Below are positions 11,581 to 23,590 of a DNA stretch of 64,000 nt, piece after piece. Below the pieces are notes generated by a model. The model had not been told where the DNA came from. It worked only from the letters and a program-made list of their open reading frames with translations, and did no database searches. The first letter of the stretch is position 1; every line of letters starts with the position of its first letter. The position numbers and the translations under genes are program-made. Source of the stretch: Siphonodentalium dalli (taxonomy: Eukaryota > Mollusca > Scaphopoda > Gadilida > Siphonodentaliidae); the NCBI GenBank assembly GCA_032622095.1, contig CP136064.1:175350247-175414246 (forward strand), given 5' to 3'.

Positions 11581-12442
11581 AGAGAACCTCAATTTAATCT
11601 CTCGTGTTCTGTATATATGTATTATACGCAGTCTTAAGTGTATTATGTATAGGACTTATATATAAATGTATTTCATTTAAATTGGTACATTATAACAATA
11701 TTGAGTTCATCTGGGGTATTAATCCAGGAATAGCAAGGTATTTTTGCAAAAATAAAAAAAATGAAAATCCACCCGACACAGACTCAATTTATTTTGGGCC
11801 CGTTACCGTACCACGGTACCAGAAGAAAAAAAACCGCATTCCTTGTATTATTCTGGCCTTATATGAACATGACTGAAAACCAAATACGTCCGCGGGCGAA
11901 ATTTGGCTGGCCATAATGTTAGGAGCATCGAGTTTTCATAAGAAATGTCGATGCCGATGATCACTGATTTATTTGGCAGCGGTCAGCTGAACTAATTTCC
12001 AACAGCAAATGATCGCACACATCGCCGTTCTTATCCCCAGAGGGCGCTAATCTAAATCAATACAGACGGAAGTGATTTATGATGTGTCAATTTATCGATG
12101 TTCGGCTTTAATAAATTTCTCTCAAATGAATTCGAACCTTCGATGGTAGCATATGGAATATACGAGAAGAGTATATTGATCTTTCGATGATCTTGAACTT
12201 TTGTCTAGCTACACAATATGTTATCCAGGTATATGTTTTTAAAGAACCTTGTTTCCCTTTTCGAGTCAACACTTCTTGTTCGACACACCCACATTGTCAC
12301 AGCTGGGCAACAAGCCAACATCCGACATTCTGTATCGTTACGTCCAAATGGACACTAATTTTTGCATGATAGGACGGGCGCTTGGACATTAAGCATTAAC
12401 CATTCGAACATATAAACAACATCTGGAATGTATATAATAATA
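11581..12442. other. no gene seen
   Basis: Includes a less AT-rich stretch at 11880-12160 with no splice-bounded coding segment that I can support. Confidence 0.4.
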
Positions 12443-12673
12443 ATTTATTGACGTAATTGTCCCATTTCCCAAACCCCATCTCCAACACACAACTAACTTC
12501 CATTGTGCAGATTTGATAAAAAAAATAAAATATTAACATGTATTAAAGATTCATCATCATGATGTTCATGATAATGATTTTTTTTTTTTTTTTTTTTTTT
12601 TATCAAATCTGCACAATGGAAGTTAGTTGTGTGTTGGAGATGGGGTTTGGGAAATGGGACAATTACAATAAAT
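12443..12673. repeat. near-perfect palindrome, arms about 80 bp
   Basis: The left arm runs GTAATTGTCCCATTTCCCAA (12456 on) through the block AACTTCCATTGTGCAGATTT. The right arm is its complement, ending GGGACAATTAC at 12666, then a matching AATAAATTA. The spacer is AT-rich and ends in a T run of about 24. No target duplication was found. It is probably a fold-back MITE. Confidence 0.8.
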
Positions 12674-13945
12674 TAAATCTAACTGACCACAATTCCTGGA
12701 CATAATAAACACACTATGAGTAAAATAGAGCTGTCTATATACAAAACTATATTAGAATTTAGATATCGGCAAATTATGAGCTAAGCTAACACCTTTATCA
12801 GTTGATTGATTTTATTCTGGCAATCATAGTATTAAAATTACAACTTGCATGTACACTCATTTCTGAAATTATAAAAATATAAAAAGTTGTTATATATTTA
12901 AAAACACTATAAGAAAATTAAAGGTGTTCTGCAAAGCGGCATCAAGAGAATTTATGTCCATGCAAATACAGACATGATTGAGTTTTTATTTGGACTTATA
13001 CTGGGCCGAAAAATTCTAAAACTTTACAGTGATGCTCACATGGACTATGATTCGGAGGGATCACACAAGAAATCTGAAAATTGGCTTATTCCAGTTGTGG
13101 TCCTTGGTGGAGATAGGTCAGATAAGAGGAAAGCCTTGAAATTAATTTTCAAATAAATAATTTAAGATAACAAGAGATCTTTAAAATTGCTTGGTTAAGT
13201 ACATCAGGTAATGTAACAGAGGGCTAAAAATAACACTACATATATGTGTCCTATCAGTTATCTATTTATCTATATTTAAAGGAAATCAGGGGGGAATGAT
13301 CCTCATATTGTCAAAAAGGAATTGTGTGAAAACTGCTTAAAGGGGGGGGGGGGGCTGTACCCTAAATCTGGCCAATTATGGGACCATCTCCTTTTATACT
13401 CAAGAGAATATATGCAACAAATGCATGAATTTAAGCCATGGAATGGATCAGTCCAAAATACACTCATGTGTTCTATGAACAATGCAAACAACATATAGTA
13501 AATTACATTATAATGAAAATGAACTTATGACTCCAGTCAAACAAAATTAACTAACATTGAAACATATTTGAATAAAAGAAAGCCTCATGTATCATGTATC
13601 ATGAGGACTGTCTGGGTTCTGTGGGGATTTAAGCTGCTTTCCATCACAGAACCCACAGACTTCTTCAAAAGTAATTTTTTAATTGGTTGGCTATATAATT
13701 ACATGTTTAAACATGAAATGTAATATCACTTTATAGTGATGACCAATATTCAAGTGCAACAGAATGAGACATGTTAGGTTTATGGTGTCCACTTGATTGA
13801 AAGGCTACATAGACCGAGTGTGAATTAAACAAATCACCCACACCCATTGATCAGACATCTCACCAACATAGCTGCAACATATGCAGTGAGTATAGGGCCT
13901 CCAGTCTCATCTGCTCCTCACATTCAACCAGGGAGACATACAGTG
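12674..13945. other. no gene seen; degraded repeat end
   Basis: At 13335-13470 the sequence TTAAAGGGGGG...CTGTACCCTAAATCTGGCCA matches a repeat end seen again near 37233-37330 and 38215-38270. A 60-codon frame at 12974-13156 is not recognised. Confidence 0.45.
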
Positions 13946-14048
13946 AGAGCTTTCCGATGAATGGCAACAAGCCATATTTCCGACTAAATCCTGAAAAATA
14001 CCCATAATTCTGCTGTGGTTAAGGAGTCGATTATTTAGGGCATTACTG
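13946..14048 (-). mobile_element. half copy of the CAGTAATGCC palindromic MITE
   Basis: One arm only: from the palindrome centre GAGAGCTTTCCGATGAATGG to the terminus GGGCATTACTG followed by TA. The other arm is absent. Confidence 0.75.
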
Positions 14049-14050
14049 TA

Positions 14051-14640
14051 CCCTTAACAAAGGGTTACAACGGGTAACTTTTTATCAACTAGAAAAGTTA
14101 ACACATTCACTCCTGTTCACACCATAGAAATCATAGTATGCAAGAAATAATCTTGTCACACTCAAACTCATTCAATCAATTCTTAATTCACCAGGGAATG
14201 GAGATATTTGATTTAGAAGCTTTCATCACTTGTCTCTAGTCTATAGTTAGTACAGTTGGTTATATTTTACTATCATGTTATTTTGACTTAACGTTCAGTA
14301 AACATCCATATGTCCTCGAATTTTGAGCATGCTTCTGCAGAATTAGGTCAACATGACTGCTTTTTTAAGCTGAAGAAGTATAAGGGGCTGCACGCAACAT
14401 TCATGAGAGAACTACATGTACTGCATAATGTGCCCCATGCCCTTTATACATCTGGCTTACTTTCTGGTATGACAGAAGTCTGCTTGAAAAACCTAAAGGC
14501 TCACCCATGTATCATCATATGTGGGTAGAATTGCAAGCATAGGCCAACACAAGTTATTTATTGAAATGTTTCAATCTTTCAAACATAGGCCTACCAATTT
14601 ATAGCTGTTTTGTATATAACCTATGAGAGATCAACTCCTG
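14051..14640. other. no gene seen
   Basis: A 72-codon frame at 14310-14528 has no recognisable motif and no convincing splice context. Confidence 0.4.
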
Positions 14641-14960
14641 TGAGATGCCAAGTTGACATTTATTATGCTTAACTTGAAGAATTGCTTAAATCAATTCTTT
14701 TATTAAAAGCATAATCTTCGAAATTGAATTACACTTATGAATTGTTGAATTGCACTTAAGTTTAATCCATCATATCATGAGAATGAATTAGGCTCAAACA
14801 TATTTTGTAATTATAAAATCATTCTTAAGTGTAATGCAAAAGCTGAAGTATGTTGAAGCATAATTGAATTAACGTATTAGAACTACTCTTAGGCGTAATA
14901 TTTATTAATGTGTTATGCTTAATTGTATTGAATAAACTTAGTTCAATTATAAATGTAAAT
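14641..14960. repeat. diverged relative of the CTTAAG palindrome element
   Basis: Contains scattered degenerate units such as AATTGCACTTAAGTTTAA and CATTCTTAAGTGTAATG, plus GATGCCAAGTTGACATTTAT, which parallels GAAGCCAAATTAACATTTAA at 39813. Probably an older, smaller member of the family at 39690-41849. Confidence 0.45.
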
Positions 14961-16279
14961 TTGGGCTACAATAACCAGCAGCTTCAATTTTAATAAATTT
15001 GCATTTCCAACAGGATTAACTCGATCTGGACGTACCAGTTATGTACATGTGCTTCATCATGGTTTTGTAGATTATCACATATCATCGCTTATATTGTCTT
15101 GTGATGACAAAACTGAAGATTGTGTATATTATATATATAGAAGAGTGGGATCTGTCTCTGTCTGTTCGCGATTATTCTCCCATGCCTGGTCCGATTTCAA
15201 CCTACTAGAAATTTGGTGTTGTGTCCCTCAGCGAAAATTGATATTTTGTCACCTGTATCGGCTAGGGGCCCTATGAGTTCGAAAACTAGAGTAATTTTGT
15301 CCATAAGAAAATGATGGGCGCACAAATTCCCCTGATGGGCAATTGTAACCCCCCCCCCCCCCCCCCCCCCCCCCCAGCACTGCCAAGCTATATATCCCGA
15401 AAATTGATAGGAAGAGATACACTAACTTTAATTATTATCTAATACATGTTGGTTGGTGATACAGATTATATTTTGTCTATAACATTCTGACGTACAAATC
15501 TGTACAAATTATAAAAAAAAAGAGTCTGAAGTATTTCTTCCCATAAAAGTTGAAAGAATGGAAAAGAAGGAGATATTGAAAGGAAAGGCTTTGCCATCAA
15601 CAATTTACTTCACACCAAAATACTTCATATTCTAGTGAACATCAATATATATCAATCAATAATGATTTTTTTATCTTTGTTTTTTATAATATTATTGGGA
15701 AAAGATTTGTAGGATGGGATCATAACCGGGCTGTTAAATTGCTGTTGCCAAACCAACGGATTTTCTGCTTATCAGTTACAGATATTTTATGCAAAGACTA
15801 TGATTCTGGTTGATCCCCTCAAGATTGAATGAAATTTATTGCAAGCAATATCACTATTAAATGTAAAAAGAAAAAAAATGTTGAAATTATTTTGATATAC
15901 CGGTACCGGGTATAACTTTTTCAACTAATATGTAGTCTTACAAAAAAAACAGCTTTTGAACCAAAATTTGAAAAGGTTCATACTTTTGAAAAAATACCCC
16001 CCAGTAAACAAATTACTGACCACTACAGAAAATTATAATTCAAGAGCACAAGAGGAATTTACTATTGTTGGACATCCATCGATCCCAAGAAGAGAAGGGT
16101 TTTTTTGGGAAATTAAGAGATTATAAACTCTCTAAAAAAGCATCTATAGTCAAATCTCCGACTCAGCTATTATTCTAATGTGATAATTCAACATGGCACC
16201 ATGAACTATAATGCACTTTCCATGTTCTGTTGATATTATCTGTCTGCATTGAAACTGCATGTACCTTATCTCCTTTCAG
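14961..16279. other. no exon seen; Helitron fragment and C27 run
   Basis: 15124-15290 resembles the lead of the H3 Helitron (ATATATATAGAAGA, CTGTCTGTTCGCGA, GGTCCGATTTCAA). A run of 27 C lies at 15349-15375. The first coding exon of the following gene should be upstream of 16280, but I could not identify it. Confidence 0.45.
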
Positions 16280-16434
16280 TGATGTGGATGGCTATGGATT
16301 TAGGAAAAAAAGTGTCTCAGAAAAGGAACATCATGGGATATTCATGTCGGATTACCTCAGGATTCTTGCAAGAAGAGCCTCCAGATGGAATGCACTCATT
16401 GGAGAAAAGACTAAGATATCAAAGTCAATGAAAG
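16280..16434 (+). CDS. GRTP1: GRTP1-like RabGAP, N-terminal exon
   Basis: Acceptor TTTCAG precedes 16280 and donor AAAG/gtttcc follows. It encodes DVDGYGFRKKSVSEKEHHG, then MSDYLRILARRASRWNALI. This is the conserved N-terminal region of GRTP1 (TBC1D6): a D.YGF motif, then a helix with ..YL..L.RRA.KW..L just before the TBC domain. The exon enters with two bases supplied by an unseen upstream exon that must carry the start codon, and it leaves in phase 1. GRTP1 proteins are cytosolic GTPase-activating proteins for Rab GTPases. The family call rests on the whole exon series through 31557. Confidence 0.85.
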
Positions 16435-16928
16435 GTTTCCTTTTGATATGCCCACTCTTAAAAAGGTTGCATTTTATTCGACTTCTTTTAAACGGCAGTC
16501 AATGAAATGTGTCTTTTTATATATGCCCGCTTTTAAATTTTGGGGAAAATTAGACCCACCTCTCTGGATTGATACAAGCTATGTTTCTGCTTCAAATACA
16601 ACTCACATTTCACCCAGAGAGACTGCACATTGACAGATGACCCTTCTAATTGATAAATGCAAATGATACATGTATATTCCTTCTCACTATAATTTTATTG
16701 AAAAAAGTAAGAAGCCAAATTGCTTTCAGAGGATTATGTAGAATTTAGGCCTTTATTTGCACTTTGCATTTCAATAAAGCAACATGTTCATTCAAAATTG
16801 TCCTATGCGGTAGGTCCATGGCCATTCCCTGCTGTACACATAAGTACATTCATAATAATATCAAGGGCCCACTTCATTTTCGAACCCCCAGATCACATTA
16901 TATAAAATATATGCCATATTATATACCA

Positions 16929-17422
16929 CTAGCCGATGAGCCCGACGTTGTCCGGGCTATTCAAAAACCAAATTTCAAGTCGATAGCTCTACCCGTTTCC
17001 GAGATCTGGTCTGCGCATGCGGGAAGCTTGTGTCGCACGGGCTCGGCGACCCGATAAAATTCGTATCCGGGGCAAGATACATTCACGTAGCAAATTTCAA
17101 GTCGATAGCTCCACCCATTTCCGAGATCTGGTCTGCGCATGCGCGAAGCGGGCGCCGCACGGACTCGGCGACCCGATAAAATTCGTATTCGGGGCAAGAT
17201 ACATTCACATAGCAAATTTCAAGTCGATAGCTCCACCCGTTTCCGAGATCTCGTCTGCGCATGCGCTGCACGGGCGCCGCACAGGCTCGCCAATACGACA
17301 ACGTCCACCGCCTGGTCAAACTACACACACGTACCAAGTTTCGTCCCGATCGGTCGAGAATCGTAGATTTGTATAAATGACAAACAGACCAACAGACAGA
17401 GGTCTTCAAAATATATATGAGA
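16929..17422 (-). mobile_element. Helitron H1 single copy
   Basis: Read on the - strand it starts TCTCATATATATTTTGAAGA after A (end 17422) and finishes with the GCCCGGACAACGTCGGGC hairpin and CTAG before T (16929). It has two to three 122-bp cores. It lies in the GRTP1 intron between 16434 and 17790. Confidence 0.9.
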
Positions 17423-17789
17423 TTTGAAAGAGGAAGCTCCAAAACATTGTTTTATTAACTTATCCAGTGTAATAAACTGTGATCATGTTGATTTTGTTGC
17501 GGTACCGGTGTGTTTTCTGTGCTTATGTTTTATCTGGACTGTATTGCAAAGTTTATTATTTCAATAGAAGAGGAATAACTCCATATCTTAGATTGAATTC
17601 TGTTGCATTCTGGGAGCCAAACGGGGGAAATGTTTCTATGATTTCATCTACTTTCTATTACTCTATGGGCACCTTCTGAGACACTGACGTTTCAAAACCA
17701 TATATCAAGGCACTATAAAAAAAATAAACAATGACTCGAAAATTAAATGGACCTTTAATGAATATCAAACCTCAACATGTTTATTTCAG

Positions 17790-17836
17790 TGCGACGGTTC
17801 TGTAGGAAGGGTGTTCCTGGAGAGCATAGACCAATG
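17790..17836 (+). CDS. GRTP1: GRTP1-like RabGAP, small exon at TBC domain start
   Basis: A 47-nt exon between TTATTTCAG and ATG/gtaagg. Joined in phase to the previous exon it reads VRRFCRKGVPGEHRPM, matching the family sequence VKRYVRKGIP.EHRA at the beginning of the TBC domain (the R.G.P...R motif). It leaves in phase 0. The very short length is supported by exact phase agreement on both sides and by the protein match. Confidence 0.88.
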
Positions 17837-18126
17837 GTAAGGATGAATTTCAATGATTTTTTTTTCTCTTTGTGGAGATGTATTTGTATAAATTTGTATT
17901 GTCTCATCACTAGAATTTGAGGATCCACAGAGATTTTGGTTCTCATGTCGGACTAATCTGGGCCGCTTTGATGCTTTTAATTATCAATGAAACCTACCAA
18001 GTGAATAAAAAAACATTACACTGCTATATCTTCACATGTATAACTGAATGACAGTAATGAAATGGTAAGTACTATAAAACAGACTATATTTGGCATATTT
18101 TCACCTGATGCTTTCACTTTTTATAG

Positions 18127-18238
18127 GTATGGATGTGCGTGTCTGGTGCAGCTAAGAGAATGGCAAAGAATCCAGAGCTCTATCAGCACCTACTGCGGCA
18201 ACCGCGGAATGAAGATGCAATGGAAGCCATAAGAAAAG
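18127..18238 (+). CDS. GRTP1: GRTP1-like RabGAP, TBC exon before the Arg finger
   Basis: Acceptor TTTTTATAG, donor AAAAG/gtgaaa. It encodes VWMCVSGAAKRMAKNPELYQ, then HLLRQPRNEDAMEAIRK. VWM..SGA and the following Y..LL match GRTP1 and other TBC proteins. The last bases begin the catalytic IxxDxxR motif: AIRK here, with D, I, P and R coming from the next exon (the G of the Asp codon is the last base of this exon). Phase 1 at the donor fits the next acceptor. Confidence 0.92.
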
Positions 18239-18939
18239 GTGAAATCTACACTAAAACTATGTGGAAAAATCAATAAATTTCAAAAATCGAATTATAATAA
18301 ACCTGTGCATTGAAAGGTGGGGTTCTCGAACCAAATCAAATATTTTTTTATGCAAACATATTTTATTTGCATTAAAATTAAATGGATGAGATTGAGGCAC
18401 AAGTTACAAAACTTATCAAATATTTTTCAAAGAAATTTAGGGGTGTTAAATCTGACAGGACATCTTTAATCAAAAGTGGACCAGTATTAATAAAGAAAAC
18501 TTAGTTTTTTAAACATAAAATGCACTTTTCATCTGACTTCATTAAACATTTATAAATCTATATATTTTATTTGTAATCTCTTCAAAATTAACATAAAATA
18601 TTCTCAGGTCAATAGCATGAACTTTTGTTGGAATTTTTATTATTTTGGCGGAAACATGACACAATGGGAACCTGTGTCTATGTGATTTTTTTCACCTGCA
18701 ATGTTTTAAGAGTTATCAGCTTTCCACTCATTAGATGGTCCACATCTGAATTATTTCAACTAATTTCTTTGATATTATTACTGCCATTAAATGTTTTAAT
18801 CGCAGCGTTGTCACCCTTCATGATTTTGACTGTTCTTAATTCCAAACCTGATTATAACTTTCTGAATGATTTAGGTCAAAAATACCTACACAATTATGAT
18901 TCGATAGATCACTTTATATGTATTTTAGCTCAATTGTAC

Positions 18940-19763
18940 TTTTTGTCCCCCGAAAAATTTATTTTCGGGGGACTATTGTAATCAGCTCTGTGCATCCGTC
19001 CGTCCGTCCGGAGTTATAACTCCAGTAATGATCATCCGATTTGATTGAAACTTGGTATGTAGGTGTCTCAACCAAGAACACAGGTGCTCTGCTATTCTGG
19101 GTTTGATCCGATGTTCTTCTATGGAGTTATTTCCCTTTTTTCAACTTTTTGTTTACTTAGAAAATTTCTCAATTTTTCGGTTTCCGGATGATATCTCAAG
19201 TTTGGATCCTTTAATTACAAATACCATTTTTATGTGGATCAGTCATATCAAGATACAGGTTGATTTCGAATTTGAGTTTGATCCGATGATTTTTCCTAGA
19301 GTTATGGACTTTTTTCGATTAGAAAATTCAATTTTCTTCTTTTTCTTTGGTTTCCGGATGATAACTCAAGTTTGCACTGTTCAATTGAAAATTCCGTTTT
19401 TTCGTGAGTCATTGATATCAAAATACAGGTCAAGTTCGAATTTGAGTTTGGTCCAATGATTTTTCCCAGAGTTATGGGCCTTTCGACTTTGAAAAACATT
19501 TTTTATAATTTTCTGTATGAGGGTACCTTCATGGTGTAATCAACTCCTCCTACAGTTTTGATCGTAGATATTTGAAACTTCAGAGTATTATTACCCACAT
19601 ATTGGAGATGTGCAACATGTATATTGATGACGGATAAATTATTTTTTTACGGAATTATTAACCCTTTCGACTTAGAACATTTCAACATTTTTTTTTATTT
19701 CTTTAACAAAGCGGCATCGACTTGCCACGTTGTCGGGGGACACTGTGGTCGGCCGACCTTTTA
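18940..19763 (+). repeat. hairpin-headed repeat with GTCC microsatellite
   Basis: Begins with a perfect stem GTCCCCCGAAAA / TTTTCGGGGGAC (18948-18977), then (GTCC)n. Internal degenerate 110-130-bp units contain TTTGGT.TC.GGATGATAA.T. and AG.GTTATGG. It ends TCGGGGGACACTGTGGTCGG. The 3' part recurs at 53499-53722. It looks like a rolling-circle (Helitron/Helentron-like) relative, but the termini do not fit TC...CTAG. Confidence 0.6.
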
Positions 19764-19789
19764 TTAAAGTTTGATTATCGATTATTTCC

Positions 19790-20345
19790 CAAATTTAAAA
19801 AAAAAACATGGCCACCAGCAGCCATCTTGGATTTCAAAATTGAATCAATCGGCAAACCCTGCAGCCCTCATATATCGGAGAAATGTTTTGAAAACTTATA
19901 GGCATGCTTGGGACCTCTAGATTGGAGCTATCAAATTTTTATGTTTTTCGATGAAAAATATGGCCATCGGCACCATTTTGTATTTTACTCTTTGGATGAC
20001 TAAATCCTTTGGCACACCCTTCAGACCACATCCCTCATGCTATCATAACCAAACTTTAAATGGCTCTTCAGGGTGACCTCTAGATGGGAGTCATTGATTT
20101 TTTCCGCATCAGTTGAAAAACATGGCCGCCAGTAGCAATCTTGGATTTTAATCTTTGTATGACTAAATCCTTTGGCACACCCTACAGAACACACCATTCA
20201 TGCAATTATCATCAACTTTGTGTGGTTTTTCAGGGTAACCTCTAGATGGGAGCTGTATAATTTCCCCGAAATTCATTAAATAACATGGCTGCCAGAATAA
20301 TCTCTCATTAGACATTTGAATCCATCAGCACACCCTGCAGCTCAT
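19790..20345 (+). repeat. tandem repeat, about four units of 130 bp
   Basis: Units share ACATGGC.GCCAG..GC..TCTTGGATTTT, then CACACCCT.CAGA and GG.GACCTCTAGATGGGAG. The last unit is cut short. Confidence 0.65.
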
Positions 20346-20447
20346 ATTTATTGGAGAAATGTTTGAAAAGAAAATAATTTTATATACACAATACAATCCC
20401 TTTCTTGATCCTTCTTCTTGATAAATCTATTGACTGCTTCAAATGGT

Positions 20448-20548
20448 AAATTTGGTGATGCTAGCCCACTGTGCGGGATAATGTCACTAAATTCACCCTC
20501 TGGGGACGTCATTCTGCAGATGTCTGACAAACTGTATCCAGACTTGGT
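20448..20548. mobile_element. fragment of CAAGCCTTGAAATA hAT MITE
   Basis: Contains TTTGGTGATGCTAGCCCACT and its partner arm TAAATTCACCCTCTGGGGAC, then a degraded terminus ending CCAGACTTG. Only one hairpin of the family remains. Confidence 0.6.
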
Positions 20549-20609
20549 TTAGTATAATATCCTTGACTTGAATGCTTATATAATCAGTCGTGTTTATTTC
20601 GTTCTTCAG

Positions 20610-20737
20610 ATATCCCGAGAACATACCCTGATAACATCTACTTTACGGACAGCGGGGATCCATCATGCCTTCGTAAGCCGATGTTCAATGTACTGACTGC
20701 ACTGTCCATCAGACATGCTAAGTCTGGATACTGTCAG
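20610..20737 (+). CDS. GRTP1: GRTP1-like RabGAP, Arg-finger exon to Gln finger
   Basis: Acceptor GTTCTTCAG, donor TGTCAG/gtttgt. It encodes DIPRTYPDNIYFTDSGDP, then KPMFNVLTALSIRHAKSGYC and Q. The catalytic arginine is in IRKDIPR (IxxDxxR, spanning the junction) and the catalytic glutamine is in YCQ (YxQ motif) at the very end of the exon. These dual fingers are what TBC proteins use to drive GTP hydrolysis on Rab. Both residues are kept, so nothing here suggests loss of GAP activity. It leaves in phase 0. Confidence 0.95.
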
Positions 20738-20974
20738 GTTTGTTTCAATGTTCCAACTATAACAAACTTACAATTACAATTAGCAGTTACAAACAAATTG
20801 AATGCACATGGCCCACCATTCACCAGCAGGGGCACCAGGGTACGCGATCAAATGGGGCATTTGCCTGCCCCACCATCCGCCCTCCAATAGGGGCACAAAT
20901 TTCCCCTTCATACTTCATAGAATGGCAAGAAATGCCTCAGATATCAGATACCCTTTTCTTGAAGTTGTCATCCC

Positions 20975-21760
20975 CCCGAATTTTTTTGGGAGACTATTTA
21001 AATAGCCGGTGTCCATCCGTCCATTGTACCATCCATCTGTCCGTCCGTGCAGAAAGTTTCCAGATGAGAACTTTATTTTGGGCTATCGGATCGAAACCAA
21101 CTTTGGTATGTGAGTTTATCAGCTCAAAACACAGGACAAGTTCGAATATGGGTGCGGTCCGCCAATTTTTGTCGCAGTTATGGCCCTTTTCGACTTAGAA
21201 ACCGTCCATTGATCTGTCTGTTTGTAAGTTTCAGGACGATAACTTTATTTTGGGTAATCAGATTGAAACCAAATTTGTTATGTGAGTTTACTAGTATGAG
21301 CTAAAAATACAGGTCAAGTTCCAATATGGGTTCGCTCTGCCCATTTTTGCCAGAGTTATGGCCCATTTTCGACTTAAAATTTTGTTCTTTTGAAGTTTCT
21401 GGACAATAACTTTAGTTTGTGTGATCGGATCTGAACCAAATTTGTTATGTGATGTTATCGGCTCCAAATACAGGTCAAGATTAAATATGGGTACAGTCTG
21501 CCCATTTCTGCCGGAGTTATGGTCCTTGTCGACTTAGAATTTGCCGATTATTTTGGTTTCCGGATGATGACTTTATTTTTAGTTATCTGATTGTTTTTTA
21601 AATCCAAATGAATTTCTTGATATTTGGTACCTGGGTCAAATTTCAGAAGAATAAGGCCAAGTTTGAAGTTGGTCATGATCCGATGAATTTTGACAGAGTT
21701 AAAAAAAAGCTATCCTTACTAAAAAGCCACCTTTTCAGGGGACACATGGTTGGCAACCTT
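20975..21760 (+). repeat. second copy of the hairpin/GTCC repeat type
   Basis: Starts CCCCCCGAATTTTTTTGGGAG, then (GTCC) motifs and five degenerate units with GATAACTTTATTTTGGG, GGTATGTGAGTTTAT and GAGTTATGGCCC. It ends TTTTCAGGGGACACATGGTT. Confidence 0.6.
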
Positions 21761-21807
21761 TTATTTCTCAATATTGCAGAATATTGTGAAAAAAAATAAA
21801 ACCTTTT

Positions 21808-22140
21808 TAGCTCACCTGAGATGAAGTCCGGTAAAGCTATAGTCATCGCTCCTCGTCCATCGTCCGTCTGTCAACATTTCTTTGAACATCTTCTCCAAAT
21901 CCAACAGACTGAATGGATTCATATTTGGTTTGGATGTTCCCTAGGTGACTGCTGCTCAGAATTGTTCAAATGGGGTCACTGGGTCAAATAGGGGCAGAGC
22001 CAGAGACACAGCTCTTTCCCTCCATAGTAATTCTTAAACATCTTCTCAAATACCATCAGGGCTATTTAGCTTATATTTGGTATGGAGGGTCATTGGGTGA
22101 CTGGTTTCAGATTTGTACAAATGGGGTCACCGAGTCAAAT
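21808..22140 (+). repeat. AGCTCACCTGAG-headed repeat
   Basis: Begins AGCTCACCTGAGATGAAGTC, followed by (CGTC)n and two units with GAACATCTTCTCCAAAT-type and TTCAAATGGGGTCACTGGGT blocks. Confidence 0.55.
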
Positions 22141-23419
22141 AGGTCAGAACAAATTTTTAAACAAATTTAAATTCGTATTCAAATTTGTTTTTAGATTGAA
22201 CTGCTTGCTCAATTTATAAAAACAAAATTTGAATAATATCTTCTTTTTTTTGGAAAAATATAAAAAACAATTTATTTAATTTTTGAATGTTTTTTTTATT
22301 TAACTCCTTGCTCAATTTAACACAATAAAAGTAAATATTTTTGTTTAAATGGTATGCGGTATAACATCCACTGGGTTACACCAATCTGATCGTATCTGAC
22401 ATGTTTGATCAACAGGGGAGAATGGGGGTCATTAAAGTTCAATTTAAGTATGAGATGTGTTGTTCTAAGTAGTCCTATCTAGCTTGTCAACAAATTATCT
22501 TTTTCTTTGGGATCTGTAACCATATAATATATTATATGGATTTGTTTGAAAACATGGCCAGTCGAAAGTGGTAGAGAAACTGATTTAACATTTTTGCTGA
22601 GCATATCATTGGTTCTCATAGTCCGAGGTCCTTGGATAATGTGAATAGGGGCAGAACTATGAGATTTAAAATTACTTCCACCCACCCCAAATACTTTAAC
22701 CCCTTCTTTTGACACATTATTTGAGGTTTTTAATTCAAGTTCGGTACTGATATATGGATTCCTGTGATCATATATTTGATAAATTATCAGCTATAGATGT
22801 AACAGGGGTTACAATATTACAGGCATGTATACATGTATTTATGCTGTTAACTCTTTTTGTCTGTACAGGTGTAGACCTATTATTATGCTGATAATTTCAA
22901 GGAAAAATGATCAGTTGTGCCATGCTGATAACCTTTCCATAAATTTTTTGAGTAAAATGAATATATTCACTACATTTCTTAAAATATGCCATTTTAATTA
23001 CTGGATGAATGGATCTCATAGATTGTGATTTACATTGGTTCAAATAGGGGCGTAATAGGGGCAGTGATAAGAGATTTAACTCTCCCACCCACCAGATCTA
23101 TGCTGTTGAATTCAAGTTTGGTTCTGGTATAATAAAATATATAGATTCCTAAGATGAGGGGGCATGGGAGGGCAATGTTAGGGGTAATGGAGAGTGGGTG
23201 TAGAGGGGATTGGAGTGTTGACTCCCTACTTGGATCAAAATTTTCAACAGTAGGAAATTTCATACCTGATTAAACATTAGTTGTAAATTTGATTTTCACA
23301 CCAAACCTAGGTTAGAATTGTTCTCATGTCTGGTTAATGATGGGACCCAGTGAGCCAAACATGTTTTTAATCCCTCTATGAATTTGAGACATTTGAGTTC
23401 TAAGCAATTTTCAGGTTAT

Positions 23420-23590
23420 TTAACCTTCCATGCCTGGAGCTAACAGAAATTTTGTGAAAACCTTGTGTCAATGCATTCTATTATTTATGCGATGCGAGGC
23501 TTCCTTTGGGAGACTTGATTATATAAGTGAATTCATAGGCACAGGATCTTTAATTCTACAACAGCGCAGCTCCCATCATGAAAGGGTTAA
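23420..23590. mobile_element. TTAA-flanked palindromic MITE (CCTTTCATGA family)
   Basis: Bounded by TTAA at 23420-23423 and 23587-23590. The terminal inverted repeats read (TTAA)CCTTCCATGCCTGGAGC and GCTCCCATCATGAAAGG(TTAA). It is an internally deleted copy of a family with a long AT hairpin core. Confidence 0.7.
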
